Shown piece after piece: positions 54,665 through 64,000 of a stretch of 64,000 nt of DNA. Made by a program: the position numbers and the translations under genes. Position 1 is the first letter of the stretch; each line of letters opens with the position of its first letter. The stretch comes from Planctomycetota bacterium (GTDB taxonomy: Bacteria; Planctomycetota; Phycisphaerae; Tepidisphaerales; Tepidisphaeraceae), in contig JAPLNB010000325.1 in the NCBI GenBank assembly GCA_026693085.1, positions 1 through 64,000 on the forward strand, read 5' to 3'. The notes below the pieces were generated by a model that saw only the letters and a program-made list of their open reading frames with translations, made no database searches and had not been told where the DNA came from.

Positions 54665-55492
54665 TTGAGCTTGTCTCTTGGCGGGAATCCGGCAGATTTG
54701 GCTGGCTTCAGCGACGGTGCCCCAATTAACCAACTTCCCCCCATCATCCTTCTGCACGGCATCTTCGGGTACGACCGGCTCAAGCTGGGCCCGATCACGC
54801 TCAACTACTTTGCGGGCATCGGCCGGGCGATCGGCGACCGCGGCCACGCGATCCTGACGCCTCAGGTTCACCCTACGGCGTCGATCGCCCGGCGAGCCCA
54901 ACAGGGCCGGGATGCGATTTTGCCTTTTTTGGCGGGTTTGGGCGGGCAATCCAGCCGCGCGATCATCATCGCCCACTCCATGGGCGGGCTGGATGCCCGC
55001 TATATGATCACCCACTTGGGGCTCGCTGAGCACGTCGGCGCATTGGTGACGATCGCCACGCCGCACCGGGGCAGCTCGCTGGCAGACTTCTGGTTTCACC
55101 ATTCGGCCATGAAGCGAATCGGCTTGCCCGTCTTGGCGCAGCTTGGCTTGGACGTCGGTGCCGGAGCTGACCTGACGACGGCGGCGATGACGCGGTTCAA
55201 TGACCAGACCCCGGATTCTCCGCAGGTCCGTTATTTCTCCATTTCTGCCGCCTGTCCGTCCGATCGGGTTCCCCTGCCGCTGCAATTTGGCTACCGCATC
55301 ATCCGCCGCAAGGAAGGCGACAATGATTCGATGGTCTCGGTCAGCAGCGCGCAATGGGGCGAGCACCTGGGCACCTGGCCGGTGCATCATCTGCACGCGA
55401 TCAACCGGCGATTCCCGATCGACGGCCGGTGCCCGATCGGCGATATTGCGCCAATGTACTTGCAGATTCTGGATCGGCTTGCGGCGGGCTAG
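54665..55492 (+). CDS. Alpha/beta-hydrolase, lipase-like
   Basis: A 275-residue hydrolase. It begins with PPIILLHGIFGYDRLKLGPI (oxyanion region HG), the nucleophile elbow IIIAHSMGGLDARYMITHLG, then VTIATPHRGSSLADFW, and the terminal HHLHAIN His. These are the marks of bacterial triacylglycerol lipase/esterases of the LipA type. No signal peptide. The start is a TTG at 54665; no ATG is in frame. Divergent from carB. Confidence 0.82.
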   Translation: MSLSLGGNPADLAGFSDGAPINQLPPIILLHGIFGYDRLKLGPITLNYFAGIGRAIGDRGHAILTPQVHPTASIARRAQQGRDAILPFLAGLGGQSSRAIIIAHSMGGLDARYMITHLGLAEHVGALVTIATPHRGSSLADFWFHHSAMKRIGLPVLAQLGLDVGAGADLTTAAMTRFNDQTPDSPQVRYFSISAACPSDRVPLPLQFGYRIIRRKEGDNDSMVSVSSAQWGEHLGTWPVHHLHAINRRFPIDGRCPIGDIAPMYLQILDRLAAG

Positions 55493-55563
55493 AATAGACC
55501 GATGATGGGTTTTGGCATGGGCGGCTTGCCCGTGCGGGTTCCCAGGCGATTCGGACAACAATC

Positions 55564-56472
55564 ATGAGCACCAACACCCCACCGTTCGCCATTCTGGCTG
55601 CTGCACTAACAGACCGCCCCCGCGAAGCGCCTCGGCTGGCGCGTGGCGCCGGCTTCGCCGGCTTGCTGTTTGACGCGTACTCGGCTCGGCTCAACATCCC
55701 CGATCTGACCCTCTCCGGTCGGCGGGACTTTCGGCATATGCTTGCCGCGCAGGATGAGCAGTTGTCGGGGCTGCGTGTTGACATCGGCATCAAAGGCATC
55801 TCGATCGGCGCGGACGTTGATCGCGTTTTGGCGCGACTGGACCGGGTGATGGAATGTGCGGTCGGACTGAGCTGCCGCCAGCTTTGCGTCGATCTGGGTC
55901 CGCTGCCGGAGCCGCCGCATACGCCGATCTCGAAGCCGGCGATCAAGCGGGAACCTGCGGGCCTGATTACTCTTCCGGAATCGTTGATTTCGCCAGCCCC
56001 CACCAGCCAATCCGAGCGAACGCCGTTCGACGCGACTGCGGCTGCTCAAGTCGATGCTGCGCTGCTCGACCTCGGGCGGCGTGCAGACCGGTATGGTGTT
56101 ACGATCGCCTTCCGCAACGACTTGGCGAGCTTCGGCGCGCTTGAGCGTGCTCTTAGGGGCGCCGACTGCCCCTGGTTCGCGGTCGATCTCGATCCGGTCG
56201 CGATTCTTCGGGACGGCTGGGCGTTGGATGAGGTCTTCTCTCGCCTGGGCAAGCTCGTCCGGCATGTCTGCGCTTGCGACGCGGTGCTTGGGTCCGACCG
56301 CCGGACCCGACCCTCGGCGATCGGCCAAGGCAGCACGAATTGGGGGGAGTTTCTGTCGGCTCTGGATCAGGCCGGGTATCACGGCTGGATCACCATCGAC
56401 CCGACCGAGCTGACGAACCGCACCGCCGCGGCGACCGTGGGTTTGGAATACCTGCGAAACGCTTGCCATTAG
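55564..56472 (+). CDS. TIM-barrel sugar-phosphate isomerase/epimerase-like protein
   Basis: A 302-residue protein with a xylose-isomerase-like barrel. Strands FAGLLFDAYS, CRQLCVDLGP, ITIDPTEL and WFAVDLDPVAI fit the family, with Asp/Glu positions that could bind a divalent metal. These enzymes act on sugars or inosose, but substrate is unknown. It follows the lipase with a 71-bp gap, so co-transcription is likely. Confidence 0.78.
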   Translation: MSTNTPPFAILAAALTDRPREAPRLARGAGFAGLLFDAYSARLNIPDLTLSGRRDFRHMLAAQDEQLSGLRVDIGIKGISIGADVDRVLARLDRVMECAVGLSCRQLCVDLGPLPEPPHTPISKPAIKREPAGLITLPESLISPAPTSQSERTPFDATAAAQVDAALLDLGRRADRYGVTIAFRNDLASFGALERALRGADCPWFAVDLDPVAILRDGWALDEVFSRLGKLVRHVCACDAVLGSDRRTRPSAIGQGSTNWGEFLSALDQAGYHGWITIDPTELTNRTAAATVGLEYLRNACH

Positions 56473-56599
56473 TATTACAGTTGCGCATCGTGCTAGAAGT
56501 TACACTTTGGCGGCCATCGGCGGCCGAGGAGACTCATGGGCATCGGAGCAGGAATCGAATCTGGCGGAGGGGTGGACGGCGTATCAGTGGAACTTGTCT

Positions 56600-57334
56600 T
56601 CAGCCACCCCTGGCCAATGCTCTGGCGACCTCTGCCAACCTCTGATGCGCCAGTTCACAGGCATAATCGACGCGGATGGTGCGGCGATAGCTTTCGATCT
56701 TGCTGATCGGATCGCGCTGCGCATCGGCCGCCTTCAGAAAGGGTGCGTGCAGGCGTTCCCACAACGCCATGACTTGCGCATAGGTCTGTGCGGTTCCCTG
56801 GCGAACACCGGGTGGGATCTCGTGTTCGCGCAGCAGCAAGCAGTGAGGAGGTAGCACGCGTGCCAAGCCGTCGGCGGTCTGCCGACTGGCCTTGGGCAGC
56901 GAGACGTCCTCTTCCGGCACAACGAGAACGACGCGCCCGTCGGGTGTCGGATATACGGCGGCTAGAAAGGTCTCGAGATAAAGGCGGTGTGCGGCCGCCA
57001 GCTGGCGGACCTGTTTGGCCGGCTCAATCGAGGCCCAACCGGCCACCAGGAGTTGTCCGAAGGGGTAGTTTTCAACGACACGGGGGCCCTCGATTCGATC
57101 TTGGGGCGCGTTGGCGATCAGATCCAGACAGACCCTACCTTCGCCGCACTTTTGGCGGCGCTGGCGTCTGGCTTCCTGCAGCGGCATGTACAGGCGGGCG
57201 AGCGTATCAAAATCCAGCTCGTCCCATGCCTGCTGTTCGGCCGCCGCCAGCGTGCGCTCCGCCTCAACATACTCATTGTGCATGAGCTGCCGCTGACCGA
57301 CTTCGCAGAGGCCCTGTAGAACTTCGCTGATCAT
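56600..57334 (-). CDS. Unknown cytoplasmic protein, helical
   Basis: A 244-residue protein, helical at the start (LQGLCEVGQRQLMHNEYVEAERTLAAAEQQAWDELD, TPR-like) and with a central domain (GRVVLVVPEEDVSLPKASRQ). No signal or membrane parts. It lies 68 bp downstream of another unknown gene on the same strand; both may form an operon. No family recognised. Confidence 0.68.
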   Translation of the reverse strand: MISEVLQGLCEVGQRQLMHNEYVEAERTLAAAEQQAWDELDFDTLARLYMPLQEARRQRRQKCGEGRVCLDLIANAPQDRIEGPRVVENYPFGQLLVAGWASIEPAKQVRQLAAAHRLYLETFLAAVYPTPDGRVVLVVPEEDVSLPKASRQTADGLARVLPPHCLLLREHEIPPGVRQGTAQTYAQVMALWERLHAPFLKAADAQRDPISKIESYRRTIRVDYACELAHQRLAEVARALARGG

Positions 57335-57402
57335 GCTCTCATTTCAGGCGTGGCGACGACCATCGGCACAGCCCGCGATATTGGGTGCGGCGGTCGCGCG
57401 GT

Positions 57403-58008
57403 TCACGCATCGCCGGTGACCATGTCCCTCATCGCGCCCACCGCGGCGATCCACTGGCGCTGCGTATCGGCAGTCTCATACATCAGGACATCGCCGAGGA
57501 GCACGAAATCTCGCTGTTCCAGGGCGCCTTTGATCGCGCGCAACTTGACGGCGAATTCGGTTAGCATCTCCTGCAGCGCCCGGCCCTCGACGCAGATCAC
57601 GCCGGGGTCGAGCCGCAACAATTCCGCTGTCTTTACGATGGATTCCTGCGCAGTCTGCCAGCTTCGCAGACAGCCGCCGAGCTTTTCCATCGCCTTGCCC
57701 AACTGATTTTTCTGCAACAGTTCGGCTGCCTGGTCTTTCAACGGTCCGGCCTGCTCGATTTGGGCCGCCACCTCATCCAGGACCTGCATCGCGAGCGCTC
57801 GAGGATCCGCGGTCTCGATGAAAACGCTGTGGCCCTCCAAGGCGGTTCGCCGCATGGCAGCCATTTCGCCCGGCGGCGGCTCCTGGCCGTCGATCAACAC
57901 CTGCACCACCAGCCGATTCACCCTCTGCAAATGGGACAAGACCTGCCCGACCGTGCATAAACCCAGATCCTTCACCGCCAACGGCTCGCGATCCACAGTT
58001 ACAGCCAC
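57403..58008 (-). CDS. Unknown cytoplasmic protein, GTG start
   Basis: A 201-residue protein. The start is a GTG at 58008 with GAAGGAG 5 nt upstream; the longer frame adds residues without such support. The sequence opens VAVTVDREPLAVKDLGLCTVG, followed by a helical part (VLDEVAAQIEQAGPLKDQAAELLQKNQ). No family recognised, but codon use is good. Same strand and adjacent to the previous unknown gene. Confidence 0.68.
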   Translation of the reverse strand: MAVTVDREPLAVKDLGLCTVGQVLSHLQRVNRLVVQVLIDGQEPPPGEMAAMRRTALEGHSVFIETADPRALAMQVLDEVAAQIEQAGPLKDQAAELLQKNQLGKAMEKLGGCLRSWQTAQESIVKTAELLRLDPGVICVEGRALQEMLTEFAVKLRAIKGALEQRDFVLLGDVLMYETADTQRQWIAAVGAMRDMVTGDA

Positions 58009-58220
58009 GCAGTCTCCTTCAGTTGTACAAAGGATCATCGGCACAACGACGGCCGTTGCGTGATGGCGTCCGATAATGTGGGGATACGGCTCTGCGCTGG
58101 CTGGGACCAACTTGACGCAACATGGCGAGTCCGTCAGACTTTGTGGAGTCTGCACACATCAGGCGGCTTGCTGGATGCCGCAGGTCGGCAGGGCTTTGGG
58201 TTTGCGTATGCGGAGGCGAC

Positions 58221-59495
58221 ATGGGAAAGCGCGTGCGACCGTTCGGCGTTCTGTTAATTGGCATGGTGATCGTCATCTCAGGTTGTCATACGGCGCCCGA
58301 CTCGAAATGGCAATGGTACAAGGGCGCGCTGCATGTGCATTCGCTGTGGAGCGATGGCGATGAGTTTCCCGAAGTGGTGGCGCAGTGGCATCGGGATCAT
58401 GGCTACAGCTTTCTGGCGATGACCGAACATGACCGCATTGCCCAAGACGATCGCTGGATCGACCTTGATGAGGACTTTGGTGAGGCGGTGGCCGAGGGCA
58501 TGACAACCGATCCCGCGCGGCTTCCTCGGTCGCTGCAGAAGCGAGCCAATCGAGTCACCGGCGCGCAGCAGATGAGGCTCAGCACGCTCGACGAGATTCG
58601 CCCGCACATCGAGCAGCCGGAGCGATTCATCCTGGTCAATGCCGAAGAGATCACCGATACCTGCGGGAAAAAGCCCGTTCACGTGAACGCCATTAACCTC
58701 GGCACGGCAATCAAGCCGCAGCATGGGCCGACGGTGGTGGCCACGATCGATAACAACCTTCGCGCGGTGCGAGAGCAATCCGAATCGCTGCAGAGGCCGA
58801 TGCTGGCGGTCGTGAACCATCCGAATTGGAAATACGGCATCACCGCGAAGGAATTGGCGGAGAGCCATGCCAGTTTTTTCGAGGTGTACAGCGGCGACCC
58901 GTCGGTGAATCATCTCGGCGACGATCGTCATCCGCCGGTCGAGCGGATTTGGGATCTTGCCAACACGATTCGCCTGGCCTGCCTCAAGCGGCCGCCGCTG
59001 TGGGGCATCGCCGGCGACGATGCGCACGAATACGGGGACTTGGGCATGCACCGCATGTGCCCGGGCCGGGGATGGGTGAAGGTGCGATCGAAAGAGCTGA
59101 CGCCGAGCGCCCTGATCTCGGCGATGAACCGCGGGCAGTTTTACGCGTCGAGTGGCGTGGCCATTCGCAAGATCAGGACGTCATCGATCATGCTGAAACT
59201 CGAGATCGAGCCGGATGGCGGCGCCATCTTCACCACGCAGTTCATCGGAACGCTCTATGATCCGGATCTGGTTGCGGAGCATGGCTATGCGGGCGCGATC
59301 AACCCCGGGCGCATCGGGACGGTTCTGGCGACCGTCTATGGACGTCAACCCAGCTACAACCTGACCGGCAAGGAGCTTTATGTGCGTGCGGTCGTCACTT
59401 CGAGCAAACCCAAGGATCTTCCGACCTACCGCGGCCAGCTCGAGCAGGCATGGACCCAGCCGGTGCATTGCATCGATTTGAAATCGCGTGGGTAG
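58221..59495 (+). CDS. PHP-domain lipoprotein
   Basis: A 424-residue protein with a lipoprotein signal (VIVISGCHT, the Cys at about 18). The PHP metal motifs are visible: ALHVHSLWSDGDE, MTEHDRI, VVNHPNW and GDDAHEY. PHP proteins are metal-dependent phosphoesterases; the exported planctomycete forms have no known substrate. GGAGG with a 4-nt gap sets the start. Confidence 0.87.
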   Translation: MGKRVRPFGVLLIGMVIVISGCHTAPDSKWQWYKGALHVHSLWSDGDEFPEVVAQWHRDHGYSFLAMTEHDRIAQDDRWIDLDEDFGEAVAEGMTTDPARLPRSLQKRANRVTGAQQMRLSTLDEIRPHIEQPERFILVNAEEITDTCGKKPVHVNAINLGTAIKPQHGPTVVATIDNNLRAVREQSESLQRPMLAVVNHPNWKYGITAKELAESHASFFEVYSGDPSVNHLGDDRHPPVERIWDLANTIRLACLKRPPLWGIAGDDAHEYGDLGMHRMCPGRGWVKVRSKELTPSALISAMNRGQFYASSGVAIRKIRTSSIMLKLEIEPDGGAIFTTQFIGTLYDPDLVAEHGYAGAINPGRIGTVLATVYGRQPSYNLTGKELYVRAVVTSSKPKDLPTYRGQLEQAWTQPVHCIDLKSRG

Positions 59496-59527
59496 AGAGA
59501 GCGGCGAGTTTCGCGTGTGCGGAGGTG

Positions 59528-60331
59528 CTACTGCTCCGCCGGTAGATAGATGCTGAACGTGGTGCCTTTGCCGACCTCTGATGCGACTTCGATGCGGCCC
59601 TTGTGGTGCTCGACGATCTCTTTGCAGATCGCCAGGCCCAGGCCGGTGCCCTTGGCTTCGCCTTTGCGGGTTGTGCCCTTGGTGGTGAAGAATGGTTCGA
59701 AGATCCGCGGCAGGTGCTTTTCGGCAATGCCTGGGCCGCTGTCGATCACCTGCAATTTGACCTCATCGGTCCCGTCGCATCGGCTGGCTTTGATCGTCAG
59801 CGATCCGCCCTTTCCCAGCATGGCATGGCGGGCGTTGATCATGAGGTTCAAGAGCACCTGTTCGAGTTGGACGGGATCGCCGAACACGGTCAAATCCGGT
59901 TGAACCTGGACGCGTAGGGCGATGGCATCTTTCTTGGGGTCGCGCGCCATGACCAATAGCGTTTCATCGACCAGTTTCTGCACAGAGACGCTGCCGAAGA
60001 CCGATTGGCCGCGTGCAAGTCCGAGCATGGATTGGCAGATGCGGCCGGCCTTGTCGGCGCTTTGGAACGACTTGGTCAGGGCCTTGACGATGAGTTCCAT
60101 GTCCGGCGTGGGCCCCTGGGCAGTCTGTAATGCATATTGGCAATAGCTGACGATGGGGGTGAGCAGGTTATTGAACTCGTGGGCGATGACGGCGGCGATG
60201 GTCCCGATGGTTGCCAGCCGCTGCGACTCCATGAGCTGACCATGCAATGAGTCAAGCTGCTGCTGCATGTCGCCGAGCTGTTGCGTCAGCGATTGTTCCA
60301 GTGCATGTGGTGCCGATGGGTTCTGGCTCAC
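59528..60331 (-). CDS. Soluble histidine kinase without receiver
   Basis: A 267-residue kinase. A coiled coil (about 8-40) leads to H-box VIAHEFNNLLTPIVSY (about 51), N-box LLNLMINARHAM, G1 DSGPGI, FEPFFTTKG and GTGLGLAICKEIV. No sensor or membrane part. Upstream is a SIMPL gene on the same strand with about 130 bp and a hairpin between them. A partner regulator is not seen here. Confidence 0.92.
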   Translation of the reverse strand: MSQNPSAPHALEQSLTQQLGDMQQQLDSLHGQLMESQRLATIGTIAAVIAHEFNNLLTPIVSYCQYALQTAQGPTPDMELIVKALTKSFQSADKAGRICQSMLGLARGQSVFGSVSVQKLVDETLLVMARDPKKDAIALRVQVQPDLTVFGDPVQLEQVLLNLMINARHAMLGKGGSLTIKASRCDGTDEVKLQVIDSGPGIAEKHLPRIFEPFFTTKGTTRKGEAKGTGLGLAICKEIVEHHKGRIEVASEVGKGTTFSIYLPAEQ

Positions 60332-60400
60332 GGGGTCTCTCGCTCCAATGCCACCATGGCGTTTATCGGCACGCGCGATGTTCCGTCTTCATAATGCCCA

Positions 60401-60427
60401 CCGGCGGCGCAGCAACTGCACCGCCGG
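60401..60427 (-). terminator. Inverted repeat after the SIMPL gene
   Basis: CCGGCGG-C-GCAG pairs with CTGC-A-CCGCCGG around CAA, an 11-bp stem with one mismatch. It lies about 37 bases past the minus-strand SIMPL stop. No T tract. Confidence 0.45.
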
Positions 60428-60463
60428 CGTCAGAATTCCCGTGATTATCGGACCCCCAAGCCG

Positions 60464-61207
60464 CTACGGCACGACCAGGTCGAAGATCACGCTGACATTG
60501 GCGCGGATGCCGATCTGGCCCATGGGCATTGTCTGGCCGCCCTCGCCGCTGCTTTCGCCGTATTGGGCGGCGTTCTGGGTCATCGCATTCGTCCGGTTCC
60601 AGCCCCATTGCGAGCTGGCGCCGATGTAGCCAACGCCGCCTTCATGAATTGTCCGCGGCCGGCCGACGGTGCACCCCAACTCGCCGCTCAGGGCCACGGC
60701 CTTCTCCTTGGCCGCCTTGATGGCCATCGCCCTGGCCTGATCGCGATGCTTCCTCAGTTCTTTCGAGCGATAGTCAAATCCCATCAGCCGGTTGGCGCCG
60801 TTCTTCAGGCAGGTATCCACCAGCTTCTCGAACTGTTTCACATCCTTGAGCGTGATCGCGTATGCACGGCGCGCGTAGTAGCCATCGATCCCGAATGAAG
60901 GCCTGTTCGAATCCTTGTACCTGACATCGATCTCCAGATTGGCAGTCTGGATGTTCTTTTCCTCGACTTTCATTTCCTTGATGGCTGCCAGGAGGCGTTG
61001 GGACGCCTGGTCATTGGCGGCCTTGGTCCGGTCGAGTTGGGGATCAAAGGTCTCCACCCCCACATTGACGATGACCTCATCGGGCGCCACAAACACAACC
61101 GCCTCGCCGCTGGTGTTGATGGTCCGCGGCAGATTTCCCTCCGCCGCCTTGGCAACCGAGCCCATCACCAACGCCGCCATCGCTACCAACACGCTGATCC
61201 TGTTCAT
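60464..61207 (-). CDS. SIMPL-domain (DUF541) exported protein
   Basis: A 247-residue periplasmic or outer-membrane protein with a signal peptide (ALVMGSVAKAA). It has VNVGVETFDPQLDRTKAAND and the SIMPL core KNIQTANLEIDVRYKDSNRP, and KAVALSGELGCTVG. E. coli YggE belongs to this family, linked to stress tolerance, but the mechanism is not known. AAAGGAG precedes the start. Confidence 0.92.
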   Translation of the reverse strand: MNRISVLVAMAALVMGSVAKAAEGNLPRTINTSGEAVVFVAPDEVIVNVGVETFDPQLDRTKAANDQASQRLLAAIKEMKVEEKNIQTANLEIDVRYKDSNRPSFGIDGYYARRAYAITLKDVKQFEKLVDTCLKNGANRLMGFDYRSKELRKHRDQARAMAIKAAKEKAVALSGELGCTVGRPRTIHEGGVGYIGASSQWGWNRTNAMTQNAAQYGESSGEGGQTMPMGQIGIRANVSVIFDLVVP

Positions 61208-61319
61208 CGGGTTTCTCCTTTGGGTTTATGACTGCTTCATTTGAAGCCAACCTGTGCGCAGAGTTCCCGTCGCTGGTGTTTGTTACACGGCGGTTACATC
61301 GCGTTGCGCCAGTTGCCGA

Positions 61320-64000
61320 TCAATAATAAACCGAGATCTCCGTCTTCCCCGCCAGGTTCTTCAGTTCGACCCACTCCTTTTCCGGATCGAAGCTGGTATA
61401 TGCCTTGCCGTTCACCTCGACCCTGGCCATCTTCTTTCCCTCTGGGTGTCTGAGCCTGGCGCGGATCACCTTGGGCGCGTTGCGGGTCGGCGGATCGATG
61501 GTCATCCGAATCACGCCCTTGTTCACCTCGGACACGGTCTGCCAGGACACGTTGCCAAAGTAGGTTCGCGCGGCGGTGATGCCGATCTTTTTGCCATCCT
61601 CGAGCCAATACCTGGGAATGGCGGCGCCGAGCCAGAGTTCGTCGCCGCGTTCCTGGGCGAACATCAGGCGCAGCCAGTATGTGGAGTTGGACTCATCGGA
61701 GGACTTGTAGTGATCGCCACGCCAGTCGCCGATGTTCGGCAGCGCGTGCTCGGTCATCATGCGGGTGTCGGGGAAATAGCTGACTGCGAAGGCATTGAAA
61801 AACGCCCGGATGTAGTGCTTGGCCTCATCGCGCTGCAGGTAGGGCACCGGATTGTGCAGCAGATTGGCCTGCTGCGACACCCCGCCGTGGCTGAACCACC
61901 GCCGGTCAAACTCGTTATCCGGCAGCTTGTAGCCATACTGCTCAGACAGATACAGATTGTCCTCGTAATCCTTGATGATCCAGGTGGCCAAGGCGCTGTT
62001 GGGATCGACCGCGCCGGTGCGGATGAGGTAGATAGATCCTTCGAGTGTTTCGGTGATCCACCCGAACGACCGGCCGCGGCGATGCACGTCAGACGGTATC
62101 TTCGGCACCCAACTGGCATCGCGCAATCGAACGACGGGTGATCGGCGCATTGCTTCGGTGAAGGCGGCGATCAGATCCTTGTGATATGCGTCGGCCTCTT
62201 TGACGAGGCGTTTGCCTTCCGGATGCCCGGCGGCGGCCAGGGCACGGGCGGCGTTGTCCATGCCCCACCAACTGAAGTTGTTGTTCGACAGCCACACTCG
62301 CCAATCGCCGATGTCCTCGAGGCTGCCCGGCGGGAGCAGGCCTTTTTCAATCGCCCGCATTGGGGTGCGTTTGGCCTCTTCGATCGTGCGTTTTCGCTCG
62401 CGGGTGATCCAGTCGCACGCCTTGATCAAGCCGGTCGCGGCGTGATCGATCCACTTTTGATCGCGGGTGTACCAATAGTGTTCGCCCATGCACCAGAGGA
62501 CCCAGCCATGATGCTGGTTGTAGCCGCCATGTTCATAGCCGTTCGCGCCGTAGAACATGCCATCCCGGCTGAGGTAATCGCCGGGGAGCTTGACCGTTCC
62601 CTGGTACTTCAAGAACGTCTCCAGCGCCCGCTGGGCCACGTCGTGGTAGCCGCGGCGATCGAGGTCGCTGATCATCATGGTCGATTCGTTGGAATAGACG
62701 CCGTAATGGAACGTGCCGACCTTGGCCATGTAACAATCGGAGTCTCCGACCTCTCGCTCGGTGTTGATCAGCAGATGCGAGACATCGGCCTTATAGAAAT
62801 CGTTGACCATTGCCTCCGGCGTCTGAATCTGCGTGCCGGCGGCGATGCGGGAACGCCAGTAATCGCGGACCTTTGCATGCAATTCCGTGAACCTCATCTC
62901 CCGCAACTTCTCGATGTCTTCCACCGCATCGATCGCCACAAACGGTATCGCCGTATCAATCGTTCTCGTCTTGTCATTGGACGACAGCATGGCCCGGAAT
63001 GCCACGCGCCCATCGGTGTCGCTCAGCGTATAGGCGTCCTGTGGATCCGGCGAGGCGACTCTCATCCGCAGTGTCTTCTCCACATCCGTCAGAATGTTGC
63101 CCCCCGCGCGGATCAGCTTCTGCTGTCCCTTCCCGTGCGACACCGCAAGGTCCAACTTCGCCACCACATCGCCGCCGCTGATATTCTCCATGTCAAATCG
63201 AACCATCAGCACCATTGCACTATCCGCAAGAATCCGCTCGCCCGGCCTCGGCACGCCGTTCAGGGGAATCGCGAACGCCGTCTGCCGATACCTCACCCCA
63301 CCCTCCTCCCACTGATTCACGATGATCGGCAGACATCCATCGGCCAACTCCCGCTTGACGGGAGCCGACTTTGGCAAGCCGAAGCTGTAGCGGATCTCAT
63401 CCCCCTCCCACTTGCAGAGCGGCGTGTCTTTGCCCTTGATTCGCGCAATCCAGTTCTTGTTGCAGACCACATCGCCGTTGGCGTCGGAGCGGAAATGCTG
63501 CCGGGTTCCCTCGAAACTCAGCGGGATGTACTGCGGCGACTTTGCCGGGGTATCGGCCCATGCCCTGGTGAATGTCTGTTCCGGCATCACCTTGACGCGC
63601 GAATACAAGTCCATCTTCCGCTCGTCGCGCCGGTTTGCCTGCCACTCTTTTTCCGCGCCTGCGTAGGTCACCGTGGACCCCGCTCGCCTCACCAGTACAC
63701 CAAAATCCGGCAGGAGGATGTGGCCGTACTTGATCAGGTCCCTGGCTGCGAATGAGAACGTGTCCTCTGCGGCCCGGATCGTCACGATCGTCTCATCAAA
63801 CGAGTTGTACCCCTTCGGCTCGGCGTAGAGCACTTTCGCGAGCACCAGGTCCTTCGCATACGCCGACGCCGCCGTCAGCGAGCCATTGAAGACCTCGATT
63901 GTCTTGTCATGTCCGTGCTGCCGTCCGGGAATCGTCCAGAGCACCTCGAATTCCATTGGGCGGAGGACCGAATCGGTATAGGTTTCAAACGATTCGACCT
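61320..64000 (-). CDS. Large six-hairpin-type glycosidase-like protein (5'-truncated by window)
   Basis: 893 residues are visible; the frame stays open to the right edge (the ATG at 63956 is probably internal), so the true N-terminus is outside. The N-terminal part is beta-rich, the middle (about 370-740) is helical with HGWVLWCMGEHYWYTRD, SWWGMDNAARALAA and ETLEGSIYLIRTG, typical of (alpha/alpha)6 barrels. A small beta domain ends the protein (ARVEVNGKAYTSFDPEKEW). Catalytic acids cannot be picked by eye. Probably exported and involved in polysaccharide breakdown. Confidence 0.7.
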   Translation of the reverse strand, partial: VESFETYTDSVLRPMEFEVLWTIPGRQHGHDKTIEVFNGSLTAASAYAKDLVLAKVLYAEPKGYNSFDETIVTIRAAEDTFSFAARDLIKYGHILLPDFGVLVRRAGSTVTYAGAEKEWQANRRDERKMDLYSRVKVMPEQTFTRAWADTPAKSPQYIPLSFEGTRQHFRSDANGDVVCNKNWIARIKGKDTPLCKWEGDEIRYSFGLPKSAPVKRELADGCLPIIVNQWEEGGVRYRQTAFAIPLNGVPRPGERILADSAMVLMVRFDMENISGGDVVAKLDLAVSHGKGQQKLIRAGGNILTDVEKTLRMRVASPDPQDAYTLSDTDGRVAFRAMLSSNDKTRTIDTAIPFVAIDAVEDIEKLREMRFTELHAKVRDYWRSRIAAGTQIQTPEAMVNDFYKADVSHLLINTEREVGDSDCYMAKVGTFHYGVYSNESTMMISDLDRRGYHDVAQRALETFLKYQGTVKLPGDYLSRDGMFYGANGYEHGGYNQHHGWVLWCMGEHYWYTRDQKWIDHAATGLIKACDWITRERKRTIEEAKRTPMRAIEKGLLPPGSLEDIGDWRVWLSNNNFSWWGMDNAARALAAAGHPEGKRLVKEADAYHKDLIAAFTEAMRRSPVVRLRDASWVPKIPSDVHRRGRSFGWITETLEGSIYLIRTGAVDPNSALATWIIKDYEDNLYLSEQYGYKLPDNEFDRRWFSHGGVSQQANLLHNPVPYLQRDEAKHYIRAFFNAFAVSYFPDTRMMTEHALPNIGDWRGDHYKSSDESNSTYWLRLMFAQERGDELWLGAAIPRYWLEDGKKIGITAARTYFGNVSWQTVSEVNKGVIRMTIDPPTRNAPKVIRARLRHPEGKKMARVEVNGKAYTSFDPEKEWVELKNLAGKTEISVYY

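Noticed and set aside
61500-63755. A 524-codon plus-strand open frame opposite the large glycosidase
   Set aside because: Antisense shadow in high-GC DNA, no ribosome site and no recognisable motif, while the minus strand is a coherent protein.

Overview
This is a GC-rich bacterial chromosome segment, most likely from the Planctomycetota, probably class Phycisphaerae. The assignment rests on gene content, not on a marker gene. Typical items are two PEP-CTERM proteins, a DUF2961 (GH172-type) protein, Gfo/Idh/MocA oxidoreductases (one with a Tat signal), a ThuA-like protein, a Cys-poor FGE-fold protein, a tiny VP-type zinc ribbon and an outer-membrane P/L-ring flagellum. No rRNA, tRNA, CRISPR array, transposase or prophage was seen.

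Layout. Positions 1-1.6 kb hold the tail of an unknown gene and a Spinster-type MFS transporter. Positions 1.7-16.3 kb are one long minus-strand flagellar block, read from the right: a 71-residue unknown protein, flgF, flgG, flgA, flgH, flgI, flgJ (rod-binding domain only), flgN, flgK, flgL, then fliW, csrA and two flagellin genes. Positions 16.5-22.6 kb hold two small membrane proteins, a GH172-type protein, an unknown conserved protein and a Gfo/Idh oxidoreductase. Positions 22.7-24.3 kb are a three-gene unit, higB-higA-cyclase-like. Positions 24.3-31.5 kb hold a carbohydrate pair (GH5-like barrel and Asp-box propeller), a pRiA4b ORF-3 protein, an M50 protease, a Tat-type oxidoreductase, a discoidin-domain protein and a stand-alone CoaB. 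Positions 31.6-38.3 kb hold a phc-like signalling cluster: a methyltransferase of the 3-hydroxypalmitate methyl ester type, a membrane hybrid kinase, a receiver/kinase protein and a divergent kinase-receiver protein. Positions 38.3-49.3 kb hold a PQQ-type propeller, two PEP-CTERM proteins, a symporter plus GH28 pair, ThuA, an LtaS-type enzyme and an FGE-fold protein. Positions 49.6-64 kb hold nuoA, carB, a lipase, a TIM-barrel isomerase-like protein, two unknown cytoplasmic proteins, a PHP lipoprotein, a histidine kinase, a SIMPL protein and a large six-hairpin-type glycosidase cut by the window edge.

How parts work together. The flagellar block carries hook, ring and filament genes plus the FliW-CsrA switch. 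The second flagellin leader holds a hairpin that presents GGA and a second ANGGA motif over the ribosome site, as in the Bacillus hag leader. The first flagellin leader is long and holds a possible 27-codon ORF behind a near-perfect Shine-Dalgarno. The first gene of the flg operon has its ribosome site in the loop of a perfect inverted repeat.

The most interesting candidates are the phc-like quorum-sensing cluster outside the beta-proteobacteria, the cyclase-like gene joined to a HigBA toxin-antitoxin pair, the layered CsrA/leader-ORF control of the flagellins, and heptanucleotide tandem repeats in several flagellar gene junctions.
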